DNA of 64,000 bases from Igneacidithiobacillus sp041146875 (GTDB taxonomy: Bacteria > Pseudomonadota > Gammaproteobacteria > Acidithiobacillales > Acidithiobacillaceae), in assembly GCF_041146875.1 (NCBI RefSeq), contig NZ_JBFRXP010000012.1, forward strand, positions 1 to 64,000, read 5' to 3'. The notes under the pieces were generated by a model. It did no database searches, had not been told where the DNA came from, and saw nothing but the letters and a program-made list of their open reading frames with translations. Shown one piece after another: positions 25,861-35,287 of this stretch. The position numbers and the translations under genes were made by a program. Numbering within the stretch: the stretch's first letter is position 1; every line of letters starts with the position of its first letter.

Positions 25861-26115
25861 ATGATCAGTGCTGACTTGGGGAAGCAGCTCGAAACCTACA
25901 TCTCGAAGCTCGTCGAATCCGGTCGTTACAACTCCAAAAGTGAAGTCCTGCGCGAGGGCGTGCGGCTCGTACAGGACCGTGAAGCGCGGCTTTCCGCGCT
26001 GGACACCGTGATCGAACGGGCTCTCGCGGATTCCGATGCAGACAGAGGCAAGCCGGTTGATGAAGTGTTCGACCGACTTGCAGCGAAGTACCGAGCCATG
26101 GCGGAAGGGGAATGA
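25861..26115 (+). CDS. parD: ParD-type ribbon-helix-helix antitoxin
   Basis: The 84-residue protein has an N-terminal ribbon-helix-helix with the signature YISKLVESGRYNSKSEVLREGVRL and an acidic C-terminal helix that should wrap the toxin. It matches the ParD/CC2985 family. GGAGGG lies seven bases before ATG 25861 and four before ATG 25858, so either start is possible. The gene overlaps parE by ATGA. Such antitoxins repress their own promoter, so the AT-rich stretch just upstream is the likely operator. Confidence 0.9.
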   Translation: MISADLGKQLETYISKLVESGRYNSKSEVLREGVRLVQDREARLSALDTVIERALADSDADRGKPVDEVFDRLAAKYRAMAEGE

Positions 26116-26417
26116 TCGTCCACATCCTTCCCGATGCGGAGTTAGACCTTGAGGCCATCGGTGACTATATTGCCCGTGACAACCCGCGCCGCGCGCTGAA
26201 CTTCATGGCGGAGCTACGCGAGAAATGCTTTGCCCTCGCCAGCATGCCGCTCGCTTTCCCCTTGGTACCGCGTTACGAGAAGCGAGGTGTGCGTCATCGC
26301 GTGTACGGGAACTATCAAATTTTCTACCGCCTGATTGGGACACCGGTCGAACGCATAGACGTGCTGCACGTCTTGCACAGCGCCCGCGATTACCTCCCGA
26401 TCTTGTTTCCCGATTGA
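26112..26417 (+). CDS. parE: ParE-type toxin
   Basis: The 101-residue protein has the RelE/ParE fold pattern: IVHILPDAELDLEAIGDYIA at the start, a central helix with NPRRALNFMAELREKC, and RHRVYGNYQIFYRL toward the end followed by VLHVLHSARDY. ParE toxins inhibit DNA gyrase, and some relatives cleave mRNA. Translation is coupled to parD by a 4-base overlap. The cassette stands alone after a tRNA gene and is probably acquired. Confidence 0.9.
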   Translation: MIVHILPDAELDLEAIGDYIARDNPRRALNFMAELREKCFALASMPLAFPLVPRYEKRGVRHRVYGNYQIFYRLIGTPVERIDVLHVLHSARDYLPILFPD

Positions 26418-26562
26418 CTCGGCGGTGGACGCATACAACTCTCGGGCTCGCCCCAAACACTCCATCCGAGCGTGTACTATTCTATAGACGTATCCAATTA
26501 TATCTTTGTGCTAGGCCGCCGCGGCGAAAGTGAACCCCTTAATTTCCCCTGGAGGGCAGGGT

Positions 26563-27954
26563 ATGAATGAGATGTCTACAGATGTACTGATCATTGGTGG
26601 CGGGCCCGCGGGCATGATGTGCGGCATCACTGCCGCGCAGTTTTCGCCGCACAAGCAAGTACTCGTTGTGCGCCCGGAGAGCGATGCCGTGATTCCCTGC
26701 GGCATCCCCTACATCTTCGGTACCCTGGGCGGCACCGACGAGGATATGGCCGGGCGTGCGCCACTATTGGCCGCCGGTGGCAAGCTCCAGACTGGTAGAA
26801 TCAGTGAAGTGGATCGCCAGCAACAGACCGCCACCCTCGACAACGGCGATCTGATCCATTGGGAACGTCTGATTCTGGCCACCGGTGCCGACAACTTTGT
26901 TCCGCCCATCCCCGGCTTGGACCTCCCGGGTGTCTTCAGCATCCAGAAAGACTACAACTACCTTGATCAGCTCTTCAGCACCCTGATCCCGAAAGTGAAA
27001 CGTCTGGCCATCATTGGTGGCGGTTTCATTGGCGTGGAATTTGCCGATGAGATCCGCAAGCGCGGCATCGAGGTGCATATCATTGAGATGCTACCACACC
27101 TGATGCAGGCCGCCTTTGATCTCTATGCCTGTGAAGCGGTGGAGAAAGAACTGCAAAAACACGGCGTACAGATCCACACCGGCTGCAAGGTGGAAGCGGT
27201 CATTGCCGACAGTATGGGAAAACAGGTTGCCGGGGTGCAGATTGCGGGACAGGATCTGCTGGCTGTCGATGCCGTCTTGGTCGCCATCGGCACCCGCCCG
27301 CGCACCCAGTTGGCCCAGGCCATGGGCCTCACCCTGAGCCGCTCCGGCGGGGTATGGGTGGACGCCTTTCAGCGCAGCCGCGAAGACCCGAGCATCTTTG
27401 CCGTGGGGGACTGTGCCCACAAGCAGGACTTTTTCACCCGCAAGGCCAATCACGCCATGATCGCTTCGCAAGCGGCGGCGGAAGGGCGGATTGCTGGCAT
27501 GAACCTCTATGGACTGCGCGAGCTGCGCTTCAACGCCGGCTCGGTAAGCGTCTATGCCAGCGAGATCGACGGGCTAGCCTTTGGCGTTGCCGGCATGACC
27601 GAACACCAGGCGCAGCAGGAGGGCTTCCCAATCCTCGTGGGCGAGGCGCGCCTGCCGGATCACCACCCGGCGGCCATGCCCAATACTACGGAAATCTACT
27701 GCCGCGTCATCTTTGCGCGCGACTCCCTGCAGCTATTAGGAGGGCAGATACTGGGCGGGGCGACGACGGGCGAACTCATCAACACCATCGGCCTCGCGGT
27801 ACAGATGCGCGCCACCGCTCCCGATCTGGCGAGCATGCAATTTGGCAGCCAACCGCGCCTTACGCCGTCCTTGCATCCCCTCGTCGCCGCCACCGGTGAT
27901 GCGCTACACAAACATTATCAAAGCCTGCATCCCTGTGTGGAGACACCCGGTTGA
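26563..27954 (+). CDS. CoA-disulfide-reductase/NADH-oxidase-like flavoprotein
   Basis: The 463-residue protein has an FAD-binding VLIIGGGPAGMMCG, an NAD(P)-binding LAIIGGGFIGVEFAD, the FAD-contacting IFAVGDCAH and a C-terminal dimerisation domain (about 330-440). Cys46 in VIPCGIPY stands alone where disulfide reductases have two cysteines. That single redox Cys is typical of CoA-disulfide reductase, NADH oxidase/peroxidase and NAD(P)H-sulfur reductase. It may reduce CoA or other persulfides, which would suit a sulfur oxidiser, or O2 or peroxide. Start 26563 has GGAGGG six bases upstream. No partner gene lies beside it. Confidence 0.78.
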   Translation: MNEMSTDVLIIGGGPAGMMCGITAAQFSPHKQVLVVRPESDAVIPCGIPYIFGTLGGTDEDMAGRAPLLAAGGKLQTGRISEVDRQQQTATLDNGDLIHWERLILATGADNFVPPIPGLDLPGVFSIQKDYNYLDQLFSTLIPKVKRLAIIGGGFIGVEFADEIRKRGIEVHIIEMLPHLMQAAFDLYACEAVEKELQKHGVQIHTGCKVEAVIADSMGKQVAGVQIAGQDLLAVDAVLVAIGTRPRTQLAQAMGLTLSRSGGVWVDAFQRSREDPSIFAVGDCAHKQDFFTRKANHAMIASQAAAEGRIAGMNLYGLRELRFNAGSVSVYASEIDGLAFGVAGMTEHQAQQEGFPILVGEARLPDHHPAAMPNTTEIYCRVIFARDSLQLLGGQILGGATTGELINTIGLAVQMRATAPDLASMQFGSQPRLTPSLHPLVAATGDALHKHYQSLHPCVETPG

Positions 27955-27984
27955 GTTATCCAAAGCAGCTACAATAGGGTCAAC

Positions 27985-29151
27985 TTACGATGGCGAGCTG
28001 GCCGCTTGGCGGAGTAGCTCCAGCCCATGCTGCAACTGTTGCCGAGGGGTTCCGTAATTGACGCGAACAAAGTTAGAGCCCCCTTCGCCAAAAGAGGGGC
28101 CCCAATTCAATCCTAAGCCGACGTCGAGAATCCTGGCTTCGATTCCCTCATCCCCAAGCCCCCAGGCGCCGAGGTCCAACCAGGCTAGATAACCAAAGTC
28201 CGGCTGGCGGAAGCGAATCTCTGGTAGATATTGATCCAAGTAAGAGTGCAAGAGTAGGGCGTTTTCAGCAAGATACTCTTGTAGCGCGTGTAACCATGGC
28301 GCACCCTCTCGCCAAGCAGCACGCATGGCGGCTTTGGCAAAGGTATGCGTACCGAGGATACCACTACGTCGCAGTTCTTCGACAAACCTTGCCTTTTGCG
28401 CGGCCCCTTGGAGCCAAGCAACTGCGCCACCCAAGCCAGCAATGTTGAAGCTTTTACTTGCCGACGCCAGGACGATGGCCGTGGGGTCCACCTTTCCTAG
28501 CGGGCGATGGGTTAGCTTGAGACAAGATAGATCGGCATGAATTTCGTCACTGACGATCTGCACGCCATGTCGCTGACATAGTGAGACCAGCAGTCGTAAT
28601 TCGTCCCCGGTCCACACCCGTCCTACCGGATTGTGTGGAGAACAGAGCAGCAACATGCGGGCCTGTGGCAATTTTGCCTCTAACGCGGCGAAATCCATCT
28701 CATAGCGTAAGTCCGCATCCTTACGCAACGGCACGGAAATCAACTGTCGTCCTTGCGCTTCTACCGCCGCAAAAAATGGAGGATAGATCGGTGGCATAAT
28801 AACGATTCCATCTCCCGGCTGGGAAAACGCGCGCACTGCAGCATATAACGCCGGAACAACACCTTGAACCAGAACGATTTCCTCCCGATTCACCGCCCAA
28901 GAGTACCGCCTTTGCCACCAGTCCGCCGCCGCTTCCTGTACCCTTTCATCATGATCTGGATACCCCAATACTGGTTCTGCAAGCCGCCGTTCCAAGGCTT
29001 GCAAAATACAGGGAGCGGCCGCAAAGTCCATATCAGCCACCCACATGGGGAAAACTGGTTTGCCAAATTTTTTTTGCGCTCCAGCCCATTTGACGCTGTC
29101 GGTATGCTGGCGATCCACAACCGCATCAAAATCGAATAGCGCATCAGTCAT
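27985..29151 (-). CDS. patB: PatB/MalY-type cystathionine beta-lyase (C-S lyase)
   Basis: The 388-residue protein is a fold-type I PLP enzyme. Lys233 in SASKSFNIAG binds PLP, with Asp202 in SDEIHAD and the LCSPHNPVGR block. The N-terminal FPMWVADMDF is typical of the MalY/PatB branch, which cleaves cystathionine or cysteine conjugates to give a thiol, pyruvate and ammonia. AGGAAA precedes the ATG. It follows bcsZ by 34 bp on the same strand, so it probably shares the bcs transcript. The link with cellulose synthesis is unexplained. Confidence 0.85.
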   Translation of the reverse strand: MTDALFDFDAVVDRQHTDSVKWAGAQKKFGKPVFPMWVADMDFAAAPCILQALERRLAEPVLGYPDHDERVQEAAADWWQRRYSWAVNREEIVLVQGVVPALYAAVRAFSQPGDGIVIMPPIYPPFFAAVEAQGRQLISVPLRKDADLRYEMDFAALEAKLPQARMLLLCSPHNPVGRVWTGDELRLLVSLCQRHGVQIVSDEIHADLSCLKLTHRPLGKVDPTAIVLASASKSFNIAGLGGAVAWLQGAAQKARFVEELRRSGILGTHTFAKAAMRAAWREGAPWLHALQEYLAENALLLHSYLDQYLPEIRFRQPDFGYLAWLDLGAWGLGDEGIEARILDVGLGLNWGPSFGEGGSNFVRVNYGTPRQQLQHGLELLRQAASSPS

Positions 29152-29185
29152 GGATTTTTCCTACGATAATCAAAATACAAGCCAC

Positions 29186-30364
29186 CTATTTCTCGGCCCA
29201 ACTGGGATGGACATTTCCGTGAGGCCCCATACGATAGGCATGATCGTACCAGCCCAGCGCAAATAGGGCGAGATTCTGGTTGTAATAGTGTACTGGAGGG
29301 CGCCCATAAACGCCCGTATTGGGGTCTTTTTCTCGCGCCAGACGCTGTAATTGAATGGAAATGGATTTTTGCATCTGATAGCGCGCCAAAAAAGGAATGA
29401 TAGCCGCCGAGAATCCGCTGGGCCCAATCCCCTCTCCCTTCCCAGTCAAAACGTTCACTTTTAGTGGCGGGAGATCGTTAGACTGCATATATAGCGCCAT
29501 TCCCCACAATGCATCCAGCACCGCCTTTGCACCTATCGTAGATGGGTCCGTCATCCCTGCCCACAGATAGACGCGAATAGCGTTATAACTTCCATAGACT
29601 CCTTGTGGTGCAGGGAAAAAACCCCGATTTTCATCATAGGCAACCCATCCCGGAGAGAAGCCATTCGGCGCCGTTTTTTGAGTAACATAAGGCAGTTTAT
29701 CGAGCATTTCGGCCCATGGTCCGCCGGGCAGCTGTTGTGCCAAGGCTGCGAGCAGAAAAGGCGGCAGATAGCTTGGATTAATGATCAGCGTCGAGCCAAA
29801 ATGAAAATATTTTTCTCCCGGTATCAACATTGGACCGACACCCTTCATTGGCAAGACTTCTTGCGCGGCAATATGCTGCGCCAAAGCTTTTCCCAAGCGA
29901 GTGTAATCGGGATTTTTCCACAAACGACCGGCCTGCAGTAAATCATAAGCAATCCAAAGATCCGAATCTGCCGCATGGTTTTCGCTCAATAGTCCCCATT
30001 TCCCATCTTTGTTTTTGCCCCAACGCCAAGCTGGTAGATTCTTTGCGAGATCACCCTGGGCAAGATTGCTCTGTGTCCACGCCAGGATTCGCGCGAAGAC
30101 CTGCGGTTCATTCGCAACCAAAGCAAAGAATAACGCGTAAGACTGTCCCTCCGATGTAGTGATTCCACCCTCATACCAATCGATAACACGACCGGATTGC
30201 GGGTCTACGAAAACCCGTTGGTAATCCGTCCAAAAATGCTGCCAATCAGTCACGCCATCCGCCCGCGCCTGAGGAATCAACAAACTGAGCAGGACAAAGC
30301 CCAGTACAACTGGAGATAGTGCCCGTCCTACGCGCCCGGGCCATTGCCATATCCTTGCCTTCAT
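29186..30364 (-). CDS. bcsZ: Periplasmic GH8 endoglucanase BcsZ
   Basis: The 392-residue product trims cellulose in the periplasm during synthesis. A signal peptide ends PQARA. Glu72 in TSEGQSYALF and Asp135 in NHAADSDLWIAY are the expected GH8 catalytic pair. Start 30364 is chosen for its ATGA overlap with the bcsC stop; an upstream start adds five residues. Length is close to other BcsZ proteins. It completes the bcsABCZ set. Confidence 0.92.
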   Translation of the reverse strand: MKARIWQWPGRVGRALSPVVLGFVLLSLLIPQARADGVTDWQHFWTDYQRVFVDPQSGRVIDWYEGGITTSEGQSYALFFALVANEPQVFARILAWTQSNLAQGDLAKNLPAWRWGKNKDGKWGLLSENHAADSDLWIAYDLLQAGRLWKNPDYTRLGKALAQHIAAQEVLPMKGVGPMLIPGEKYFHFGSTLIINPSYLPPFLLAALAQQLPGGPWAEMLDKLPYVTQKTAPNGFSPGWVAYDENRGFFPAPQGVYGSYNAIRVYLWAGMTDPSTIGAKAVLDALWGMALYMQSNDLPPLKVNVLTGKGEGIGPSGFSAAIIPFLARYQMQKSISIQLQRLAREKDPNTGVYGRPPVHYYNQNLALFALGWYDHAYRMGPHGNVHPSWAEK

Positions 30365-33189
30365 GGATTGAGTCGCCACATATTCCCCAAAAGCGCAGCC
30401 AGAGAAAGGGTTCTAGGCATCAGACCAGAAAAGACGTAGCGAATTCCCACACCGACGTTGGTTTGGGAAAACGCCGGATTCGCCTGATAACTAGCACTGC
30501 TATCTAGATACCAATTTTGCCCAATTTTCTGGGTAACACGCAGGTCAATGCTGCCCGATATATTGCTATTATCTGCAGCGGCAAATTCCCCAATGGCCCC
30601 GCCGCCAGCCGCCAGTGAGAAGCCTTGCAGCGCAGAAGCTCCAATGAGTGGGGCTGCAGCGGTGCGTGCCCATTGGTAACCGATCCCAGCCGCAAGCGAT
30701 AATGACCCACCGTCCCACCAATGGCTTACCGCTACCGCAAGTTGCGGCTGTAACAACCATTTTGGACTGTAGTAATTGCCATATCCTGGGGTGGTAAAGT
30801 TTTCGTTCCGCGCGTAACCCTCTGAGTATAATGCCGGTCCCACGGCAGACCACCAGGATTCGTTTACAACAACCGGCTTCATCGCCGATAGGTAGCTCGT
30901 CCAACCATAGTTGCTACGAATATTGTGACCCGTAATCGCATTGAAATGAACGGTAGCCAAGTAATTCCAGGACATTGTTTTTTGCCCGGCATAATAACCA
31001 TTGATCCCAACCTGATTGCGCATCGCCGCACCCCACTCGTAAGGTATGGATTGCGCGCTTTTTCCAGGCTCATTCAGCGTCAAAAAGCCCCGGGTTCCAT
31101 TATAGGAAATCCAGCTTTGCCGCAGCGCATCACGCAATGCGTCTACCGCCAAGTATGAGCCTTTGGATCCTATATTGTGCTGATATTGCAAAACGGCCTG
31201 CGGCGAACCACCGCCGATGCTGCTCGGCGAAGTCCAACCGAATCCAACACGCCATTGATATTCAGGCAAGAGGTCGTCAATACCAAGCAAAATACTGGGT
31301 GCACGCCAGTTAGACAACGATCCAGATGGCACAAAGCCAAGCGACTGCGCTGCACCAAACGGAGTTGTCGATTGCACGGAATCCACATTGGAGTTTAACC
31401 AGGAGCCATGTAACTGTGCGAATGCTGAGTAATGCCAGTTCAATCCCCATTGCGCCAAAACGCCAGGCGCAATCTCTTGCAGGCGGCTACTTCCAGCACC
31501 CCGCCCACCGCGTTGCATCCAACCCGCGCCCAGCAATAGGAAGCTGGCGCGTTTCGCTGGCAAGATAACCTGCCCCTTCGCGTTCATGCGCCAGGTGATT
31601 TTATTGATATTGTCCAAATTAGCGGCCATCGCTGGCATGGGCAAGTATGTCGACAAAGCCCCGGGGACTTGCTGCGCCAACAGATAAGCCGAGGCAAGTG
31701 ATTTAGTGTTATAGTCCGCAAGGGCAACGCCTGCTGCATTATCGGAATTGGGCTCCGCGCGGTACAAAGAATGGAACATTTCGCTCGCATGCGAGTACTC
31801 ATGTAGGTGAATAAGCGACCATGCGCTTATACTCTGCATCCCGGCTGAGAGTGGCTGTTTGCTTCTCAACTCCCGCAAATAATACAATGTCTGCTCATAG
31901 TCTTTGTGCTGAAAGGCGTTTACCGCACGTTGTTGAAAATACCATCCATATAGGGTGCGTGCTGGTGTTGATTCGGGCGGGAGGTGTGCCATAGCTTCTC
32001 CAGCCTGTACGGTGGCACCATCGGCCATAGCTAATGTACCGGCAGTCTGCCAATCTTCTTCTTTCCCAGACCAGCGAGCCGCCAAGAACCACCACTGTAA
32101 TGCCGAGGCACTATGTTTCAGTGCGCCCTGAATGGCGGCAATCAATCTCGCGTCGCTGGGGCGCTTGGCCCGTTCGATCTCGGCGATCTGCGGCATTAAC
32201 AGCAACCAGGCGCGCATATTCTGCCCCTGCGCATGCCAGCGCGCAGCAATACCTAACAGGTAATTCAGATGCCAGCGTTCCAATTGCGTCGTTGCATCCG
32301 GATATTTCTCCTTCGCGGTTTTGTAAAGGCTGTTAACCGCAAACTCGGGCAGCACCTCACTCGCGTCATTAAGAAGCAATTGCGTGCGTGCAAGATTTTT
32401 ACTTGTTTGTATCTGCGAATAGTAATATCGACTTGCTTGCAGAGGATTGCCAGAAAGCGCTTGCGCGTGGGCAAGTAAAAGGGCGTTCTCGGGGTACTTT
32501 GCGGAGGAAAAGACCAGTGGATAGCGCTGAGCCAACGCAATGACAGCATTCCAGTCATTTTTCTTTGCCAAATCTGGGACGCTATCTGCAGCTTGATCCG
32601 TCTCTACCACCCTCAGCAGTGCCGGCGATGGGTGATATCCAGGGATTTCACTTTCCGCATTTTTAATTTTTGTGCGCATTTCGCTGGCAGTTGCGCGCTG
32701 CTGTAAGTCCCACCAAAGCCGGCGATCCATCAACACAGATTGCATGCTGATCTGATCTTTCTGCTCCTGCAACGCCTCCGGCCCCTTGGCATAGCGCGAG
32801 GTAAAACGCCGCAGTTCCTGCGTCGCATGTTCTATGCTACCGTGCTTTATTTCCTGCCACACCTTTAGTTCTGATAGAACAAAATCCATCTCGGCGTTCG
32901 GATGCCAGCCGTGATATTTCGCTTCTGTAGACTGTATCTCGGCTGTTGCCAACGCGATGTTTTTTTGATTTATTTTCTCCCAGATGTTCTTTACCGCCGC
33001 ATCTAGCTCAGGCGAACTCGACCCTTTCTCGCCACTGATCTGCTCAACCAGGTTACTTGATTCATGGTGATTCACAACCGCTGCGAATACCGGTCGACTG
33101 GCAATCCAAATGAACAGTAGAAGAACCAAGCCCAACAACCTTCCAGTGACAAGGCCAACATAGAACCGGCTTTGATCGTTACTGTCCAT
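30361..33189 (-). CDS. bcsC: Cellulose export porin BcsC
   Basis: The 942-residue protein begins with a cytosolic stretch and a signal or anchor helix (LLGLVLLLFIWIASRPVFA). A long TPR superhelix follows (about 70-560; for example YPENALLLAHAQALSGNP), then a beta-barrel of about 340 residues that ends in YVFSGL plus a short tail. BcsC carries cellulose across the periplasm and outer membrane. Start 33189 lies inside the end of bcsB with GGAGGAA just upstream, an 11-bp overlap; a longer in-frame start would lie deeper in bcsB. The barrel end is followed by about 20 extra residues, so it lacks the usual terminal aromatic. Confidence 0.88.
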   Translation of the reverse strand: MDSNDQSRFYVGLVTGRLLGLVLLLFIWIASRPVFAAVVNHHESSNLVEQISGEKGSSSPELDAAVKNIWEKINQKNIALATAEIQSTEAKYHGWHPNAEMDFVLSELKVWQEIKHGSIEHATQELRRFTSRYAKGPEALQEQKDQISMQSVLMDRRLWWDLQQRATASEMRTKIKNAESEIPGYHPSPALLRVVETDQAADSVPDLAKKNDWNAVIALAQRYPLVFSSAKYPENALLLAHAQALSGNPLQASRYYYSQIQTSKNLARTQLLLNDASEVLPEFAVNSLYKTAKEKYPDATTQLERWHLNYLLGIAARWHAQGQNMRAWLLLMPQIAEIERAKRPSDARLIAAIQGALKHSASALQWWFLAARWSGKEEDWQTAGTLAMADGATVQAGEAMAHLPPESTPARTLYGWYFQQRAVNAFQHKDYEQTLYYLRELRSKQPLSAGMQSISAWSLIHLHEYSHASEMFHSLYRAEPNSDNAAGVALADYNTKSLASAYLLAQQVPGALSTYLPMPAMAANLDNINKITWRMNAKGQVILPAKRASFLLLGAGWMQRGGRGAGSSRLQEIAPGVLAQWGLNWHYSAFAQLHGSWLNSNVDSVQSTTPFGAAQSLGFVPSGSLSNWRAPSILLGIDDLLPEYQWRVGFGWTSPSSIGGGSPQAVLQYQHNIGSKGSYLAVDALRDALRQSWISYNGTRGFLTLNEPGKSAQSIPYEWGAAMRNQVGINGYYAGQKTMSWNYLATVHFNAITGHNIRSNYGWTSYLSAMKPVVVNESWWSAVGPALYSEGYARNENFTTPGYGNYYSPKWLLQPQLAVAVSHWWDGGSLSLAAGIGYQWARTAAAPLIGASALQGFSLAAGGGAIGEFAAADNSNISGSIDLRVTQKIGQNWYLDSSASYQANPAFSQTNVGVGIRYVFSGLMPRTLSLAALLGNMWRLNP

Positions 33190-35287
33190 GAGATTCCTCC
33201 ATACGCCAACGCCGACGCCTGTTTTTAATAATTGCCCAACCAGAAAGTGCGCCTCCTGCGACGAGCAGGAGCGCAATTAATATCCACCAGTATGGTTGGA
33301 CGGAAAATAGATAAATCCAGTACCATGGACTGTCTTTTTTACCATATATTTTTTGTCCACCAAATAGCGTTGAGCGATATTCCCCCCCCTTATCGAGCCA
33401 GGCGAAATTGCCGCTAAGAGTGTGCCAGCTTTTCGTGTTGACAAGCTGCCAAGCGGCTGTTGCGAAATGTGCGGCGTCACGCGCCGCAAATAAAACTTTC
33501 CACGTCCGACCATGCGGATCATTGGGGCTTTCCAAGAGAAACGCGGATGGTTGTTGCCCCTCCACTCCACTCCAAGAACTGGTGGAACTACCAAGCTGCC
33601 AACGTAATCCGGTGCGCGTCAACTGCAGCGGCGCGCCCACTAGTTGGGATTTGGAAAGGTCTGGCAACGTCCCAAGGACGATCTCATTGGACCCGCTCAG
33701 GGAATCACCGATTTGCGCGCTAGCGGCGGGTAGGTTACTCCTCGAAGCCTGAGCCAAGCGTGCAAACAGAGTAAGCCCCGCGCTTACCTCCTGTGCTGAC
33801 GGATCAAGGTAGGCCACCCCCAGTTTTTCTCCATCCGTGCGCACCAAGGGATAGCCCGTGCGGGCAAATAATCGCAAATCAGGCAGCATCGCATAGTCAT
33901 GGGTCTTGGGAATATGCAACGTCGAGCCGGGGAGCAATTTAGTTGTCCCACCGGTAACTTCCAAGCTGATATGGTTGGTTCCGGCATCCAGGGTTGAAAA
34001 TGGCACCTTTGTCTCATAGTGTCCCGCACCAAGGCCCAAATGCCATTGTGATATCCATTCACCATTCGCGCGAATGGTAACCAATGGTGGGTTTTGCGTT
34101 GTTCCACTCGGCGCAACATCGAGATTTAATTTCATCGTCATCTGCGCCTGACGGTCCGCAAATTGCCCGCCGGGCATCCAAAAGGAAAAATGAATCAAGT
34201 TGGCGGCCAACTCCTCCGCGCTATTCGTATCCAAATTCACCTTATTAATAGGGACCTCGGTTCCCGGTCGCAAGACGGCGGCGAGTTGATCACCCTGTCG
34301 CATATCGCTCGCCAAAGGCAAGTGCTTTGGCACTTGCCACACGGCGCCAGCAGGCACGGCATTCCGATTACTCCCGAAAGCCAGGGCTGCCTGCAGGACT
34401 TCAGCAGGAGTGCGCCCGGTAACGATCAACTGCACACCATTCGCACCATCTTTGGGTTGGCGCAGAATTAGCTCAGGTCCTTCCGTCTTCCCAATATCTG
34501 AATAGCTATTTCCAATATCCTTTTCTGTGCCAATGACGACAGAAATTGGCACCGTGGAACTCTGGGAATCTGTATCCCCCGCCTTATCCCCAGCAACGCC
34601 AAAATTAGCCTGTACTAATAATGGCTCACTACCCCGCAGTGAAACACCTGCAACTACCTGTTGGGCTGCGGACAATAAGGTCGCGGAAACTGGACCAAGC
34701 AACTGTAGCGGCAAAATCCGTGGCTCGCTTTGATCGCTTTGGCGAAGAACCTTGTCCAAATCCGCAAAGTCTACTTGCCGCCAAGGAAGGTGGTCGACGG
34801 TATAGCTGAGAGATGATCGATAGAGGTCAACCTGCGTCCAGACTGGCGATGCGGAAGCAACAGTTTCTGTCGTCTCTAAGCGTATAGATATTTTATGGCT
34901 CCCCGCATCGATTGGTTGATTGGTGAGGCGAATTACGGCTTGCCCTTCTGGATATTTTGGATCTTCTTTAACCGCAGCGACATCCCGTCCATCCAAAGCA
35001 ACCACCAGTTCGCTACCCGGTACCGTCCCCGGACCAACAAAATAAAACAAGTGAAGTAAAACTTGCTCCGCTTTTTGGTGCGCTGGGATCACCCAGGGAA
35101 TATCGAAATGGGAGTCATGCGGCGAGAGGTGGACATATTGCGGCCCATGCAAAAGGTTGGCGACGGAGTGATCGACTGTAGCAGCATTTACCCCAGCGGA
35201 TACCGACATCGCCGCAAGTAGAAGGATCATCCGGCCCAGCATGCGGAGAATCCCTTGCGCCAACGGAATGTAGCTACAAAATCTCAT
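33179..35287 (-). CDS. bcsB: Cellulose synthase periplasmic subunit BcsB
   Basis: The 702-residue protein has a signal peptide (MILLLAAMSVSAGVNA), two repeats of a carbohydrate-binding-plus-flavodoxin-like unit, and a single C-terminal anchor helix (YWWILIALLLVAGGALSGWAII, given in part) with a short basic tail. It guides the nascent glucan and forms the core synthase with BcsA. It overlaps bcsA by ATGA and bcsC by 11 bp. Length is somewhat below the E. coli protein but the order of parts is normal. Confidence 0.9.
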   Translation of the reverse strand: MRFCSYIPLAQGILRMLGRMILLLAAMSVSAGVNAATVDHSVANLLHGPQYVHLSPHDSHFDIPWVIPAHQKAEQVLLHLFYFVGPGTVPGSELVVALDGRDVAAVKEDPKYPEGQAVIRLTNQPIDAGSHKISIRLETTETVASASPVWTQVDLYRSSLSYTVDHLPWRQVDFADLDKVLRQSDQSEPRILPLQLLGPVSATLLSAAQQVVAGVSLRGSEPLLVQANFGVAGDKAGDTDSQSSTVPISVVIGTEKDIGNSYSDIGKTEGPELILRQPKDGANGVQLIVTGRTPAEVLQAALAFGSNRNAVPAGAVWQVPKHLPLASDMRQGDQLAAVLRPGTEVPINKVNLDTNSAEELAANLIHFSFWMPGGQFADRQAQMTMKLNLDVAPSGTTQNPPLVTIRANGEWISQWHLGLGAGHYETKVPFSTLDAGTNHISLEVTGGTTKLLPGSTLHIPKTHDYAMLPDLRLFARTGYPLVRTDGEKLGVAYLDPSAQEVSAGLTLFARLAQASRSNLPAASAQIGDSLSGSNEIVLGTLPDLSKSQLVGAPLQLTRTGLRWQLGSSTSSWSGVEGQQPSAFLLESPNDPHGRTWKVLFAARDAAHFATAAWQLVNTKSWHTLSGNFAWLDKGGEYRSTLFGGQKIYGKKDSPWYWIYLFSVQPYWWILIALLLVAGGALSGWAIIKNRRRRWRMEESHGQ

